From NCBI RefSeq assembly GCF_900112415.1, contig NZ_FOLV01000009.1, positions 1 to 64,000 on the forward strand: a stretch of DNA of 64,000 bases. The letters run 5' to 3'. Shown piece by piece: positions 42,332 through 51,881 of this stretch (its first letter is position 1; each line of letters begins with the position of its first letter). Source of the DNA: Bacillus sp. 491mf. GTDB lineage: Bacteria > Bacillota > Bacilli > Bacillales > Bacillaceae_G. The position numbers and the translations under genes were made by a program. The notes below the pieces were generated by a model, which was not told where the DNA came from, made no database searches, and saw only the letters and a list, made by a program, of their open reading frames with translations.

Positions 42332-43261
42332 ATGTCGATTTTAGAGAGAATTCGAGAAAATGTCTCACAAGTGATTGTAGGGAAAGAAGAGGTTATCGAT
42401 TTAGCGATGATTGCATTAGTTGCAAACGGACATGTTTTATTAGAAGACGTTCCGGGAACGGGGAAGACATCATTAGCGAAAAGTTTAGCTAAAAGTATAG
42501 ATGGGAAATTTCAACGTGTACAGTTTACATCAGATACATTGCCAGGAGATGTTGTAGGTTTAGAGTATTTCGATATGAAAGAATCTGATTTTAAAACAAG
42601 GATGGGACCGATTTTTGCGAATATCGTGCTTGTCGATGAAATTAATCGTGCTGTTCCACGTACACAGTCCGCTTTATTAGAAGTAATGGAGGAGCGTACG
42701 GTTACGATTGCGGGAGAAACGCATGTGTTGCCGCAGCCATTTATTGTACTTGCTACGCAAAATCCATTAGAGTCTGCCGGCACATTTCCGCTTCCAGATG
42801 CGCAGTTAGATCGCTTTTTATTAACAATCAGGCAAGGGTATCCAAATCGAGTGCACGAAAAGGAGATGTTACGCCGTTTTCGCCAGCAAGACCCGATGCG
42901 CAGTCTGCAAAGTGTCGTGTCTCTTGGAGATATTTTATCTTTGCAAGAACAAGCAAAGCAAGTTGAAATTCACGAAGAAGTGGAAGATTACTTATTGGAT
43001 ATTGTAGAAAAGACACGACAGCATGAACTCGTTGAAATTGGGGTAAGTCCGCGTGGTTCATTAGCTTTCATGAAAGCAGCACAGGCCCGGGCGCTATTAA
43101 AGGGAAGAGAATTTTGTACACCGGATGATCTTTATACGCTAGCAGAGCCAGTATGTGCGCACCGGTTAACTCTTAGTATTGAAGGGGATATGAAAACAAC
43201 GAAAGCACATGTAATGAAAGAAATTTTGGAGCAAGTAGCTGTTCCAGTGGAGAATGTATGA
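42332..43261 (+). CDS. MoxR-family AAA ATPase
   Basis: 309 residues from ATG 42332, behind GAGGGGGAAG. Walker A is EDVPGTGKTSLAK, Walker B is NIVLVDEINRA, and the later QNPLESAGTFPLPDAQLDRF is the MoxR-specific stretch. It probably acts as a chaperone-like ATPase for a membrane or surface complex together with the DUF58 protein, whose gene overlaps it by ATGA. The promoter probably lies near TATACT at 42274. Confidence 0.93.
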   Translation: MSILERIRENVSQVIVGKEEVIDLAMIALVANGHVLLEDVPGTGKTSLAKSLAKSIDGKFQRVQFTSDTLPGDVVGLEYFDMKESDFKTRMGPIFANIVLVDEINRAVPRTQSALLEVMEERTVTIAGETHVLPQPFIVLATQNPLESAGTFPLPDAQLDRFLLTIRQGYPNRVHEKEMLRRFRQQDPMRSLQSVVSLGDILSLQEQAKQVEIHEEVEDYLLDIVEKTRQHELVEIGVSPRGSLAFMKAAQARALLKGREFCTPDDLYTLAEPVCAHRLTLSIEGDMKTTKAHVMKEILEQVAVPVENV

Positions 43262-44358
43262 AAGAGAAATTAATAATTAAACGTCCGCTTGTGGAAGCGT
43301 ATGTTGCATGGAGTGTCGCTTTTATTACAATACTCATGTGGCTATTTGTACAAAATTTCTTTCTATTTGTAATTGCTTTTTTCTATTTGCTGATGGTTAG
43401 TTTTGCTCATTGGTATATTCGAAAAACTACGCAAATATATTGTGAAATAACACAGCAACACGAACGTCTATTTATCGATGAGACTGGGCATTGTCGTGTA
43501 CATATTGTAAATCCAACGAAACTGCCAATTTTTGAAGTTGCTTTTCGGTTTCGCTCAGATGAACATATGAAATGGCAATGGCCAGAAGGAGAATTAGAGC
43601 AATCAGTTCACTCGTATCGTATTCCATTGCAACTGAAAAAGCAGGAAACGGTAGAGATCGATTTACATGTATCTGCGCAGCAAAGAGGACTGCAAAGCTG
43701 GCAAGAAGCTGAAATCATTTTGTCTGATCCATTTCATCTCATTACAATTCACATCCCGATTCGAAAACAACAAATGCCGTGTTTTCGTATTTATCCTCGC
43801 ATTGCCAAAGTAAATATTCCAGAAACAAACAGCTGGAAGCACGGATTTCGAACGGCCGCTGTATCACCTCTTTATGATGAAACGAAAATCATTGGCGTAA
43901 AGGCATATGAACAGGAATCATTTCGAGCAATCCATTGGGGAGCAACTGCAAAAACAGGTGTATTAAGTGCAAAAAAGTATGAATATACGCAAGGTGATCG
44001 ATATGCGGTCTATTTAAATGTATTAGGTTCAACGGGATATACACTGCGCCCAGATATAGAGTATTTAATTGAAGTAACAGCGGGCGTTTGCCGGCAACTA
44101 ATAGCGCAAGATTGTTCATTTGAACTATGGGTAAATAGCATGTGTGAAAATGGAATAGTCCATATAACATCTGGTAAATACCGAAAACAATTACACAAAA
44201 CATTACAATTATTGTCGTCCTTAACAGATCGAGATGTTCCGTTATCCTCGTCTTATTTCTATCAAACAGGTTTCCGCCAGCAAGAAGCTGGAGCTATTCC
44301 AATTATAATTGGGAATCCACCTGAAAAACATGGAGGATGGTTGCAAGTGGTGAGATAA
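43258..44358 (+). CDS. DUF58 protein
   Basis: 366 residues. Two hydrophobic helices near the N-terminus (residues 15-55) are followed by a domain with a beta-rich segment and the DUF58 signature EQESFRAIHWGATAKTGVLSAKKYEY near 215-240, a vWA-like metal-dependent site region. It overlaps the MoxR gene and works with it in a poorly understood membrane-associated complex. The function is not known in detail. Confidence 0.9.
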   Translation: MKEKLIIKRPLVEAYVAWSVAFITILMWLFVQNFFLFVIAFFYLLMVSFAHWYIRKTTQIYCEITQQHERLFIDETGHCRVHIVNPTKLPIFEVAFRFRSDEHMKWQWPEGELEQSVHSYRIPLQLKKQETVEIDLHVSAQQRGLQSWQEAEIILSDPFHLITIHIPIRKQQMPCFRIYPRIAKVNIPETNSWKHGFRTAAVSPLYDETKIIGVKAYEQESFRAIHWGATAKTGVLSAKKYEYTQGDRYAVYLNVLGSTGYTLRPDIEYLIEVTAGVCRQLIAQDCSFELWVNSMCENGIVHITSGKYRKQLHKTLQLLSSLTDRDVPLSSSYFYQTGFRQQEAGAIPIIIGNPPEKHGGWLQVVR

Positions 44359-44412
44359 AGTAGAGGGGATAATCGATAGTTTTTACTGTATTGATCTGAG
44401 GGGCATACAAGT

Positions 44413-45114
44413 ATGGTATATAAGCGAAAGCGTTTTGTATTTCAGATGCTTTTAGTTAGTATTTGTTTAGTACTTGCTATGTGTATATCAAGCGGTGCGC
44501 TTTATACGCAAACAATATTAAAAGAATTGTTGAAACAAGAGCGACTACCTAATACGGATGGGTGGGAGCCCCCTAAAATATCTAAGAACAAAGAAGAAGT
44601 ACCTCCTTGGGAGAAGGAAAAACGGACACAAACAAAATCGAATGTTAAAAAAGGTGAAGGGGAGCCAATGGAACAAGTGGAAAGCGAAGTAAAAAGAAGA
44701 ATCACAGCGCCTCCTGTTGATAGTAAACCCTTTCCTAAACAGCAAATGATCCTTGTGATTTCAGTTATCACAATCGTACTAGTTGTAATTGTATTATATC
44801 GTTTGAAGAGAAAGAGAGGGAAAAGTGAAGAAGAAATTATTAAAATGGGCAGTGAGCTAAAAGGGGAGGAAGCTACTATTCAGCAAGTTTTTTCTCCTTT
44901 ACCGATAAATAAAATTAGGGCTGCTGTTGCACAGTGGGAGAGAACATTACCAAAATATGAACAACGTCGTCCTTTTGAAACCATTCAACAATGGCTATTT
45001 CGTATAAGGAAAAGTAAAGATATTGTTTCGATCTACGAAGATGTACGTTACGGACATTTTGATGCTTCTAATGAAAATGTAGAGAAAGTGAAAAAGTGGA
45101 CAGAAGAAAATTGA
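44413..45114 (+). CDS. Membrane protein with DUF4129-like C-terminus
   Basis: 233 residues: a signal-anchor helix (MLLVSICLVLAMCISSGA), a hydrophilic Pro/Lys-rich stretch, a second helix (QMILVISVITIVLVVIVLYRL), then a cytoplasmic tail of about 90 residues (VAQWERTLPKYEQRRPFETIQQWLFRI) that resembles DUF4129. That domain usually sits at the end of the transglutaminase-like proteins in MoxR-DUF58 operons. Here the transglutaminase part is absent, so the protein is shortened. It ends at a GAAA-loop terminator. Confidence 0.75.
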   Translation: MVYKRKRFVFQMLLVSICLVLAMCISSGALYTQTILKELLKQERLPNTDGWEPPKISKNKEEVPPWEKEKRTQTKSNVKKGEGEPMEQVESEVKRRITAPPVDSKPFPKQQMILVISVITIVLVVIVLYRLKRKRGKSEEEIIKMGSELKGEEATIQQVFSPLPINKIRAAVAQWERTLPKYEQRRPFETIQQWLFRIRKSKDIVSIYEDVRYGHFDASNENVEKVKKWTEEN

Positions 45115-45120
45115 AAATGA

Positions 45121-45154
45121 AAAACATCCTAAACTGAAAAGTTTAGGATGTTTT
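45121..45154. terminator. 15-bp bidirectional terminator with GAAA tetraloop
   Basis: AAAACATCCTAAACT (45121-45135) pairs perfectly with AGTTTAGGATGTTTT (45140-45154) around GAAA. The brnQ stop codon lies inside it. Confidence 0.92.
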
Positions 45155-46510
45155 TTTTCGTGCAAGATCATGAGATGTATCTACACTAGAAGTATTCTTT
45201 ACTCGTAATAAACTAATTCCATAGCCTAATACCGCTCCGATAAGTGCTGGCATAATCCATCCGAGTCCAGCATCATATAAAGGTAAAATGCGTGAGAATA
45301 AAGAATTGATTGCTTCAACTTTTAGATTTGCAGCATTTAGTCCATCAAAGAGACTTACGATAAAAGTAAACAGTAAGCTTACTTGATATACTACTGATCT
45401 TCCTTTAAACACGCGGTGTAAAAACGTTAAGAAAATTAATACAATCGCTAACGGATATATCGCTGTTAATACAGGTACAGATATGGTAATCAGCTCTGTT
45501 AAGCCAAGGTTTGCAATAACTGCACTGAATATAGCTAAAATAACAGCGAATGTTTTATATGATATTTGTGGAAATACTTTATGGAAATAGGATGAACATG
45601 CTGTAGTAAGCCCGACACTTGTCGTTAAACAAGCTACAGTGATCATCATTCCTAATAATAAATTTCCTAAAGAACCGAAGTAGTAATTTGCTACTTTTGA
45701 TAAAACTTCTCCGCCATTTTCTAAGTGCCCTAATTTAGAAACACTAGAAGCGCCCATAAATGCAAGTGAAGTGTAAACAGCAATTAATACGACAGCGGCA
45801 ATTAGTGCTGCTTTTATACAAACATTGATAACTACTTTTTGGTCACTTACACCTTGCGCTTTGATTGCATTAATAATGATAATACCAAATACGAAAGCTG
45901 CGAGAGTATCCATTGTTAAATAGCCTTGCTGAAAGCCTTTGAAGAAAGAATTAGTAACAAATTCTTGTGTTGGCGCTTGAATGTCACCAATTGGTTTTAC
46001 AACAGCCGTAACAACTAAAATGCCGATAAATGATAATTTAATCGGTGTTAAAAATTTTCCGACAACATCAACAATCTTTGTTGGATTTAAAGAGAGTAAA
46101 CACGTAATGCCGAAAAACACAATAGTGAAAATAATCAAAGGTAAATGACTACTATTTTCTCCTACAAATGGTTTTACACCTATTTCAAATGATACGCTTC
46201 CTGCTCGAGGTAAAGCAAAAAGAGGACCAATTGCTAAATAAAGAATAAATGCGTATACACTCGCAAACCATGGATGTACACGACTTGCCATTGCTTGTAA
46301 GTCATCACTACCAGAAACACCAAATGCTAATACACCAAGTAGTGGTACACCAACTCCTGTAATTAAAAATCCAGCGGTAGCAACCCATACGTTACTTCCT
46401 GCTGTTTGTCCTAACATAGCAGGGAAAATTAAATTACCTGCTCCAAAGAAAAGGGCAAAGAGCATAAGCCCAATCACAAAGATATGTGAAGTTTGTACAT
46501 TTTTTGACAC
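45143..46510 (-). CDS. brnQ: Branched-chain amino acid transporter, BrnQ type
   Basis: 455 residues with about twelve membrane helices. FGAGNLIFPAMLGQTAG is the LIV permease N-terminal signature. It takes up Leu/Ile/Val with Na+ or H+. GTG 46510 has GGAGG eight bases upstream. The last codons are inside the terminator shared with the DUF4129 gene. Intergenic sequence before it (46511-46875) is A/T-rich; a CodY-type site could not be confirmed by eye. Confidence 0.93.
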   Translation of the reverse strand: MSKNVQTSHIFVIGLMLFALFFGAGNLIFPAMLGQTAGSNVWVATAGFLITGVGVPLLGVLAFGVSGSDDLQAMASRVHPWFASVYAFILYLAIGPLFALPRAGSVSFEIGVKPFVGENSSHLPLIIFTIVFFGITCLLSLNPTKIVDVVGKFLTPIKLSFIGILVVTAVVKPIGDIQAPTQEFVTNSFFKGFQQGYLTMDTLAAFVFGIIIINAIKAQGVSDQKVVINVCIKAALIAAVVLIAVYTSLAFMGASSVSKLGHLENGGEVLSKVANYYFGSLGNLLLGMMITVACLTTSVGLTTACSSYFHKVFPQISYKTFAVILAIFSAVIANLGLTELITISVPVLTAIYPLAIVLIFLTFLHRVFKGRSVVYQVSLLFTFIVSLFDGLNAANLKVEAINSLFSRILPLYDAGLGWIMPALIGAVLGYGISLLRVKNTSSVDTSHDLARKKTS

Positions 46511-46875
46511 GAAAAAACCTCCAAATTTAAATATTTTGAATTTTTTGTACAGTAATTACAATACAAAGTCATTTTTTGTCGAATTACTACGATAATAACA
46601 AAAATAAATTATTATGCAAGACAAAAATGAATTTTTCGTAAATTTATTTTTTCTATCAATTTTATTGTATATAAAATTCAATTAATTACGTATTTTAAGC
46701 GCTTTCTTTCCGTGGTATATTACAGAGTATTTTATGATAGTCATTATTTTTGTATAACAAACAGAAAAACAAATTGAATATTCTATCATTTTGTAATTAT
46801 CGAAAAAATAATTTGATTTAATAGTTAATTTTGTGATATTCTGTAAGAAGAACAAATGTTTGCGGGAGGGTAGAT
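46511..46875. other. Divergent promoter region brnQ / DinB gene
   Basis: 365 bases, very A/T-rich, with no reliable open frame; the minus-strand frame 46682-46891 has no ribosome site and overlaps the DinB start. TTGATT at about 46811 with TATTCT 18 bases later is a possible promoter for the DinB gene. No riboswitch or strong hairpin was seen. Confidence 0.4.
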
Positions 46876-47328
46876 ATGGCTCAAACATCAATTGTTGAAT
46901 ATTGGGATTATTATTCTAGTCTTACTAATGGTTTATTGAAGCACTTAAGTTCAGAAGATCTTTCTTTTCGTCCATATGAATCTATGAAAACATTAGGTGA
47001 AGAGCTTCGCCATATTGCAGATGCACGTGAAATTTATTTGCGTGCGATGATGAATAAAAAAGGACCATCATGGCGGGAAAAACGAATGGATTCAGAAATG
47101 TCCGTAAATCTCGATAAGTTGAAAGCGTATTATAGTGAATTAGGGAATGGTTACAAATTATTTACCTCGGGACAAATCGAGTGGGAAAGAACTGTGGTTT
47201 GGAAAGAAATGAATGATCCTGATATCGAAAAATGTTTCAATTGGTTAGTTCACTTTGAATGTACGCATCAAGGGATATTAAGTGTGTACTTAACTGGACT
47301 ACATATTGATTATGATATTTCTAGTTAA
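46876..47328 (+). CDS. DinB-family protein
   Basis: 150 residues, all-helical. His in LRHIADAREIYL and the two in HFECTHQGIL form the three-His metal site of the DinB/YfiT four-helix bundle. Family members act as thiol transferases or metal-dependent hydrolases; the role here is open. GGGAGGG precedes the ATG. It is followed after 20 bases by the MBL-fold gene, with which it probably shares a transcript. Confidence 0.88.
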   Translation: MAQTSIVEYWDYYSSLTNGLLKHLSSEDLSFRPYESMKTLGEELRHIADAREIYLRAMMNKKGPSWREKRMDSEMSVNLDKLKAYYSELGNGYKLFTSGQIEWERTVVWKEMNDPDIEKCFNWLVHFECTHQGILSVYLTGLHIDYDISS

Positions 47329-47348
47329 TTTGAAGGAGAGATATAAAG

Positions 47349-48173
47349 ATGAAGCATTATGTTTGTATCACGTGCGGTGTGCAATACCCATTTTATAATG
47401 AACCACCTGTAAACTGTGTAATTTGTAATGAAGAACGTCAATATGTAAATCCGATGGGACAAACATGGACAACGTTAGAGAATTTACAGGAAAGCAAAAC
47501 ATATAAGAATGAGATTGTAAAAGAAGAAGAAAATTTATATAGCATCACAACAAAACCGAAGTTTGCAATCGGCCAAAATGCGTATTTAGTTCAAACAGAT
47601 AAGTCTAACGTGTTATGGGATTGTATTAGCTACATTGATGGAGAGACAGTAGCTAAAATAAATGAGTTAGGTGGAATTCATGCGATTGCTTTATCACATC
47701 CGCATTATTATTCTACACAAGTAGAATGGGCGGAACGATTTGATGTTCCTATTTACATTCATGAAGATGATAAAGAGTGGGTAATACGTCCAAGTGAACG
47801 AATTGTATATTGGTCTGGAGAATCTCTGGAAATTTCCGAGAGCGTAACATTATACCGTTTAGGTGGGCATTTTAGCGGTGGTTCTGTTTTACATTGGAAA
47901 ACTGGGGATGAAGGAAGAGGAGTTCTATTAACCGGAGATATTATTCAAGTTGTTGCTGATGCAAGATGGGTAAGCTTTATGTACAGTTATCCGAATCTCA
48001 TTCCATTACCAGCATGGAAAGTGAAAGAAATGGCTGAGAACGTAAAAGAGCTGAATTTTAACCGATTGTATAATGCATTTCATGGAATTGTGAAGGAAAA
48101 AGCAAATGAAGCTGTTCAAAAATCAGCGAAGAGGTATATAGAGGCACTTGAAGGAAAGTTACTTGATAAATAA
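47349..48173 (+). CDS. MBL-fold metallohydrolase with N-terminal zinc ribbon
   Basis: 274 residues. The N-terminal CITCG...CVICNEE is a rubredoxin-like/zinc ribbon. The metallo-beta-lactamase core has LSHPHYY (a degenerate HxHxDH), GGHFSGG and LLTGDII, and a later His in YNAFHG. The missing Asp-His of HxHxDH suggests one metal site may be incomplete. Role unknown. GGAGAG precedes the ATG. Confidence 0.85.
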   Translation: MKHYVCITCGVQYPFYNEPPVNCVICNEERQYVNPMGQTWTTLENLQESKTYKNEIVKEEENLYSITTKPKFAIGQNAYLVQTDKSNVLWDCISYIDGETVAKINELGGIHAIALSHPHYYSTQVEWAERFDVPIYIHEDDKEWVIRPSERIVYWSGESLEISESVTLYRLGGHFSGGSVLHWKTGDEGRGVLLTGDIIQVVADARWVSFMYSYPNLIPLPAWKVKEMAENVKELNFNRLYNAFHGIVKEKANEAVQKSAKRYIEALEGKLLDK

Positions 48174-48219
48174 TATCATTACAAAGATAGGTTATAAATA
48201 GAAACGGTAGGTGCAGAAA

Positions 48220-48789
48220 GTGAAAAGGTTAATTTGTTTTGGGGATAGTATAACAGCAAGAGAAATGTTTGAAAATAAGGCATTGCGGTTAACACCTAGA
48301 TTGCGAAACGCTTTTCCTGAATGGGAAATTTTGAATGCGGGTATTTCAGGTAATAATACGAATGATGCACTCAAAAGGCTTGAAGAAGATGTATTATCTC
48401 ATCAGCCTAGTTTTGTAATTGTATTTTTTGGTGCGAATGATGCTGCATTTCATAAACAAATACCATTACAAGAATATAGAGAAAATATATTAGAAATTGT
48501 AGAACGAATTTCACCACACAAAGTATTACTAATTAGCCCAGCTCCAATTGATGAGGAAAGGCAAAATGCAAGAACAAATGCTGTTTTAAAGCAATATGCA
48601 GAAGTTGTATCAGATGTAGCTGCTCGAACTGGTAGCAATTTTCTTGATTTATATACATCTATCATTGAACTACCGAATTATAAGCTTCTTTTAGAGAATG
48701 AAAAGCAAGATGGACTACACTTTGGAGTACATGGATATGAATTTTTAGCCGAAGTAATCATTGAAAAGATAAAAGAAATTAAGTGGTGA
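48220..48789 (+). CDS. SGNH/GDSL hydrolase
   Basis: 189 residues from GTG 48220 with AGGTG six bases upstream (an earlier in-frame GTG at 48211 overlaps it). GDSIT holds the catalytic Ser, AGISGNNTND is block II, FGANDAA block III, and DGLHFGVHGY block V with the Asp-His pair. No signal peptide, so it acts in the cytoplasm on a small ester or lysophospholipid-like substrate. Third gene of the DinB-MBL group; ends at a terminator. Confidence 0.92.
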   Translation: MKRLICFGDSITAREMFENKALRLTPRLRNAFPEWEILNAGISGNNTNDALKRLEEDVLSHQPSFVIVFFGANDAAFHKQIPLQEYRENILEIVERISPHKVLLISPAPIDEERQNARTNAVLKQYAEVVSDVAARTGSNFLDLYTSIIELPNYKLLLENEKQDGLHFGVHGYEFLAEVIIEKIKEIKW

Positions 48790-48805
48790 AAAAATAACAG
48801 TAAAG

Positions 48806-48832
48806 AGCGCAAAATCTATAAGATTTTGCGCT
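48806..48832 (+). terminator. 12-bp stem terminator
   Basis: AGCGCAAAATCT pairs with AGATTTTGCGCT around ATA, followed by TTTGTT. It ends the SGNH hydrolase transcript and faces the convergent DUF1272 gene. Confidence 0.88.
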
Positions 48833-48848
48833 TTTGTTGCATAAACTG

Positions 48849-49022
48849 TTATTTCTTTTTCGGTCTTCGAACTAATTCACCACCACAATTTGGACAGACG
48901 TGGTTTGTGCTTTCTGTACAATGTGAGCAAAAGGTACATTCATATACACATATGTATGCTTCTGAATCTTCTTGAAGGGCAGTATTACAAGTTTGACAAT
49001 TCGCTTTCATTTCTAGTGCCAT
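48849..49022 (-). CDS. DUF1272 small cysteine-rich protein
   Basis: 57 residues, too short for usual ORF lists. ATG 49022 has GGAGG nine bases upstream. It reads MALEMKANCQTCNTALQ, then ICVYECTFCSHCTE and HVCPNCGGELVRRPKKK. The Cys pairs (CxxC, CxxC, CxxC) match DUF1272 zinc-ribbon proteins found widely in Bacillus and other bacteria. Cytoplasmic; function unknown. It stands alone between the SGNH gene and an Lrp regulator. Confidence 0.88.
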   Translation of the reverse strand: MALEMKANCQTCNTALQEDSEAYICVYECTFCSHCTESTNHVCPNCGGELVRRPKKK

Positions 49023-49160
49023 GGGGTTGCCTCCTTACATAGAGTAATAAGTTTTATAAGTATATGATAATATAGGATGGAGCTATTTTCCTTTCTGTTC
49101 ATAATGCATTCTATGATTTTTCTTTGTGGTTAAAACAAATTTATGAGAGGGACATTACAA

Positions 49161-49619
49161 ATGAAAATAGATGTAATTGACGCACAAATTTTACAATGTT
49201 TAAATCAAAATTCTCGTCTTTCCATTCGTGAATTATCTAAAAAAGTTAATTTGTCTGCGCCTTCCGTAGCTGAAAGAGTACGGAAGTTAGAGGATGAGGG
49301 GATTATTGAAGGTTATACAACAAAAATTAATTATGATAAGTTAGGTTTTCATATTCATGCTGTATTAGAAGTGAAAACAAAAAATGGACAGTGTGAAAGG
49401 TTTAGAGCATACATGAAAGCTTATCCGCGAGCTGTTTTTTGTTATCGCGTAGCAGGGCCTGCTAGTTATATAGTGAAAATTTCTGTCCGAAGCTTTCAAG
49501 AAGTAGAAGCGTTTATTGATGATGTTTCAAAATTTGCTGAAACAGTTACACATGTTATTTTTTCAGAAGTAGGGATAGGTAATAATGTGTTAGATTATTA
49601 TAGTCCAGATGAAATGTAA
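49161..49619 (+). CDS. Lrp/AsnC-family regulator
   Basis: 152 residues from ATG 49161, with GAGAGGG at the right distance (ATG 49143 lies before it). N-terminal winged helix: IDAQILQCLNQNSRLSIRELSKKVNLSAPSVAERVRKLEDEGII. C-terminal ligand-binding RAM domain. It likely senses an amino acid. Convergent with the EamA exporter, it may regulate that gene or distant targets. Confidence 0.93.
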   Translation: MKIDVIDAQILQCLNQNSRLSIRELSKKVNLSAPSVAERVRKLEDEGIIEGYTTKINYDKLGFHIHAVLEVKTKNGQCERFRAYMKAYPRAVFCYRVAGPASYIVKISVRSFQEVEAFIDDVSKFAETVTHVIFSEVGIGNNVLDYYSPDEM

Positions 49620-49636
49620 CGAATAAAATAATCTAT

Positions 49637-49678
49637 AAAGAAAACAAGGATGGCATTTACACCACCCTTGTTTTCTTT
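49637..49678. terminator. Bidirectional terminator between Lrp and EamA genes
   Basis: AAAGAAAACAAGG (49637-49649) pairs with CCTTGTTTTCTTT (49666-49678), extended by TGG/CCA after one mismatch. The EamA stop codon lies at its edge. Confidence 0.88.
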
Positions 49679-50609
49679 ATCTATCATTGATATATAAAAT
49701 TGTATGTTTATTATGTGAAGATGTCTTTCTTTTATCAATTGCAACGATAAGAACACTCACTACAATGAGTATAGCTCCGATAAAAAATGTGGTTTTTAGC
49801 TCTTCATCCAGTAGTAACCATCCAAGAAATGATCCAACAAGAGGTTGGAAAAAGAAAAAGAGTGAGCCAATTCCTGCATCCATTAATTCCAAACCTTTGT
49901 TCCAAAGAAAAAAAGCACCAGCAGTTGAGATGATACCAAGGTAGATAATTCCTAAGATCAACAATGTATTAAGGCTCTGTAAGCGATATGTTTGTAATTC
50001 CCATATCATACAAGGCGTAATAAACAAAATCGCAAAAAATATGGCGTACGTAGTAATGATTAAGGACGAAAAACGCTGCGAGGCGATTTTGACGTATATC
50101 GATAATAATGCCCACGTAATAGCGGCCCCGACTAAAATGATTGTTCCAGTGAAATACGTTCCAATTTTGATATCCCATCCGATAACAATAGAAACACCTA
50201 ACGTTGCTAGGAGTACGGAAATAAATTTACGTATGGTAATACGTTCTTTAATTATTATTCTTGCAAAAATGATCATAAAGGCTGGTGTTGCTGATGTTAC
50301 TAAAGAACCTGTATGAGCATCGGACAATTTTGTTCCAATGAATTGAAAGGCAATGGAAACAAAATAACCGATAAAACCGATCCAAGCAAATAATAACCAA
50401 TCCTTTCTCTTGATTGATATCTTTGTTTGCTGTTTTCGCTGCGTGATTTGTAAAATGATAAATAAAATCGCAAAAGCGATAACAAAGCGTAACCAAACAA
50501 GCGTAAGCGGGGGAACATATTCGAGTACGTATTTACTAACAACGTACATGCCTCCCCAAATGCTTGCAGCAAGCGATAAACATAATGTCCCGAGTAATGA
50601 ATGTTTCAT
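49677..50609 (-). CDS. EamA-family (DMT) transporter
   Basis: 310 residues with ten membrane helices in two EamA repeats (SIWGGMYVVSKYVLEYVPP and ATITWALLSIYVKIASQ as the repeat starts). The family exports amino acids, metabolites or drugs. The gene lies between two Lrp/AsnC regulators, which suggests amino-acid-responsive efflux. GGAGG lies close to ATG 50609. Confidence 0.9.
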   Translation of the reverse strand: MKHSLLGTLCLSLAASIWGGMYVVSKYVLEYVPPLTLVWLRFVIAFAILFIILQITQRKQQTKISIKRKDWLLFAWIGFIGYFVSIAFQFIGTKLSDAHTGSLVTSATPAFMIIFARIIIKERITIRKFISVLLATLGVSIVIGWDIKIGTYFTGTIILVGAAITWALLSIYVKIASQRFSSLIITTYAIFFAILFITPCMIWELQTYRLQSLNTLLILGIIYLGIISTAGAFFLWNKGLELMDAGIGSLFFFFQPLVGSFLGWLLLDEELKTTFFIGAILIVVSVLIVAIDKRKTSSHNKHTILYINDR

Positions 50610-50744
50610 ATCATAAGACCTCCGTCTAGTTTAGGATTAGAGAAAAATATCCTTAAGACGAAGCAATAGTATGCCCGTCTTAGAGACGGATTACTGGTTG
50701 ATCATTTTCGAATAAGTTGTTGTAATACATCACAATTCTCCTTT

Positions 50745-51173
50745 CTATCTTGAATAAGTTTCTTTTATTTGATGAATGGATAAATTTAAGCGATAGTTGC
50801 CAAATCTTAAAATTTCATTTAATAAATTATGTAAATTTTCTTGGGAGTCTATTTGTACTTTGAGGAAATAACATCCTTCACCGCTAATTTTATGAGCTTC
50901 AACGATGGAATCTTCTTTTGTAATAAATGACGTGAATGTAGTATGTTCATTTGTCTTCATAAAAACCGTGATGAAAGCAGTATACTGCATGCCTAATTTC
51001 AAATGATCTACTAAAATGGTATACGCTTTTATTACTCCTCCATCTTCCATTTTTCGAATACGGTTTCCAACGGATTGGCCTGTCATATGAACGTTTTTTC
51101 CAATATCTTTCCACTGCATTCGAGAGTTGTTCTTTAGTAAATCAAGAATTTGCAAATCTGTTGAATCAATCAT
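50745..51173 (-). CDS. Lrp/AsnC-family regulator
   Basis: 142 residues from ATG 51173, behind AAGGG; the longer frame from 51212 lacks a site. Winged helix: STDLQILDLLKNNSRMQWKDIGKNVHMTGQSVGNRIRKMEDGGVI. C-terminal RAM domain. It lies 136 bases upstream of eamA on the same strand, so it is the more likely of the two Lrp proteins to control it. The intervening sequence contains CCGTCTTAGAGACGG, a short hairpin. Confidence 0.93.
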   Translation of the reverse strand: MIDSTDLQILDLLKNNSRMQWKDIGKNVHMTGQSVGNRIRKMEDGGVIKAYTILVDHLKLGMQYTAFITVFMKTNEHTTFTSFITKEDSIVEAHKISGEGCYFLKVQIDSQENLHNLLNEILRFGNYRLNLSIHQIKETYSR

Positions 51174-51297
51174 GGTTCCAAACCCTTTCATGGTGAAATC
51201 ATATGACGTCAAAGTCTTTCATGAGAATGTTATGGCTAACTCGATAAAGCTCTATAATAAGATTATAACTTAATTTTCAAAATATTGGAGGCCGAAA

Positions 51298-51849
51298 ATG
51301 AAAACAGGACTTGTATTAATTGATATACAAAATGATTATTTTCCAGGAGGCGGGTGTGAATTACATGAACCGTTAAAAGCGGTAGAAAACGCAAAAAAAG
51401 TGATAGGTTTTTTTAGGGGAATGAATTTACCTATATTTCACGTGCAACATATATCAGTAAAAGAAGGGGCTACTTTTTTTATTCCGAATACAGAAGGGGT
51501 AAAAATTCATCCTCATATAGCGCCTCTTAAAAATGAATTTGTTGTACAAAAAAATTATCCGAATAGTTTTCGAGAAACTAATTTATTCGAGTTACTTAAA
51601 CAAGAAGGGATTGAACATTTGGTGATATGCGGAATGATGACGCACATGTGTATCGATACAACAGTTAGAGCTGCTAGTGATTTGGAGTTTGGATGTACAG
51701 TAATTGAAGATGCCTGTACGACAAAAGACCTTGTATTTAACGATGAAACGATTCAGGCTAAACGTGTTCATACGGCATTCATGGGTGCTTTAGAAAAAAT
51801 GTTTGCAAATGTAATAAAAACAACAGAATTTTTATCAAGTAAAATGTAG
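51298..51849 (+). CDS. Isochorismatase-like cysteine hydrolase
   Basis: 183 residues. LVLIDIQNDYF holds the catalytic Asp, KNYPNSF the Lys, and CGMMTHMCIDTTVRAA the nucleophilic Cys with the cis-peptide-like motif. This is a nicotinamidase/isochorismatase-type hydrolase; the substrate is likely an amide or N-carbamoyl compound. GGAGG precedes the ATG closely. It is divergent to the Lrp gene. Confidence 0.93.
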   Translation: MKTGLVLIDIQNDYFPGGGCELHEPLKAVENAKKVIGFFRGMNLPIFHVQHISVKEGATFFIPNTEGVKIHPHIAPLKNEFVVQKNYPNSFRETNLFELLKQEGIEHLVICGMMTHMCIDTTVRAASDLEFGCTVIEDACTTKDLVFNDETIQAKRVHTAFMGALEKMFANVIKTTEFLSSKM

Positions 51850-51881
51850 TAAGAAATTGAAGCTATTCTACGACAAGTAGA

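Noticed and set aside
46682-46891. 69-residue minus-strand frame
   Set aside because: A/T-rich, no ribosome site, overlaps the DinB start.
50640-50700. Hairpin CCGTCTTAGAGACGG as a terminator
   Set aside because: No T-run and located between a regulator and its probable co-directional target; left unassigned.
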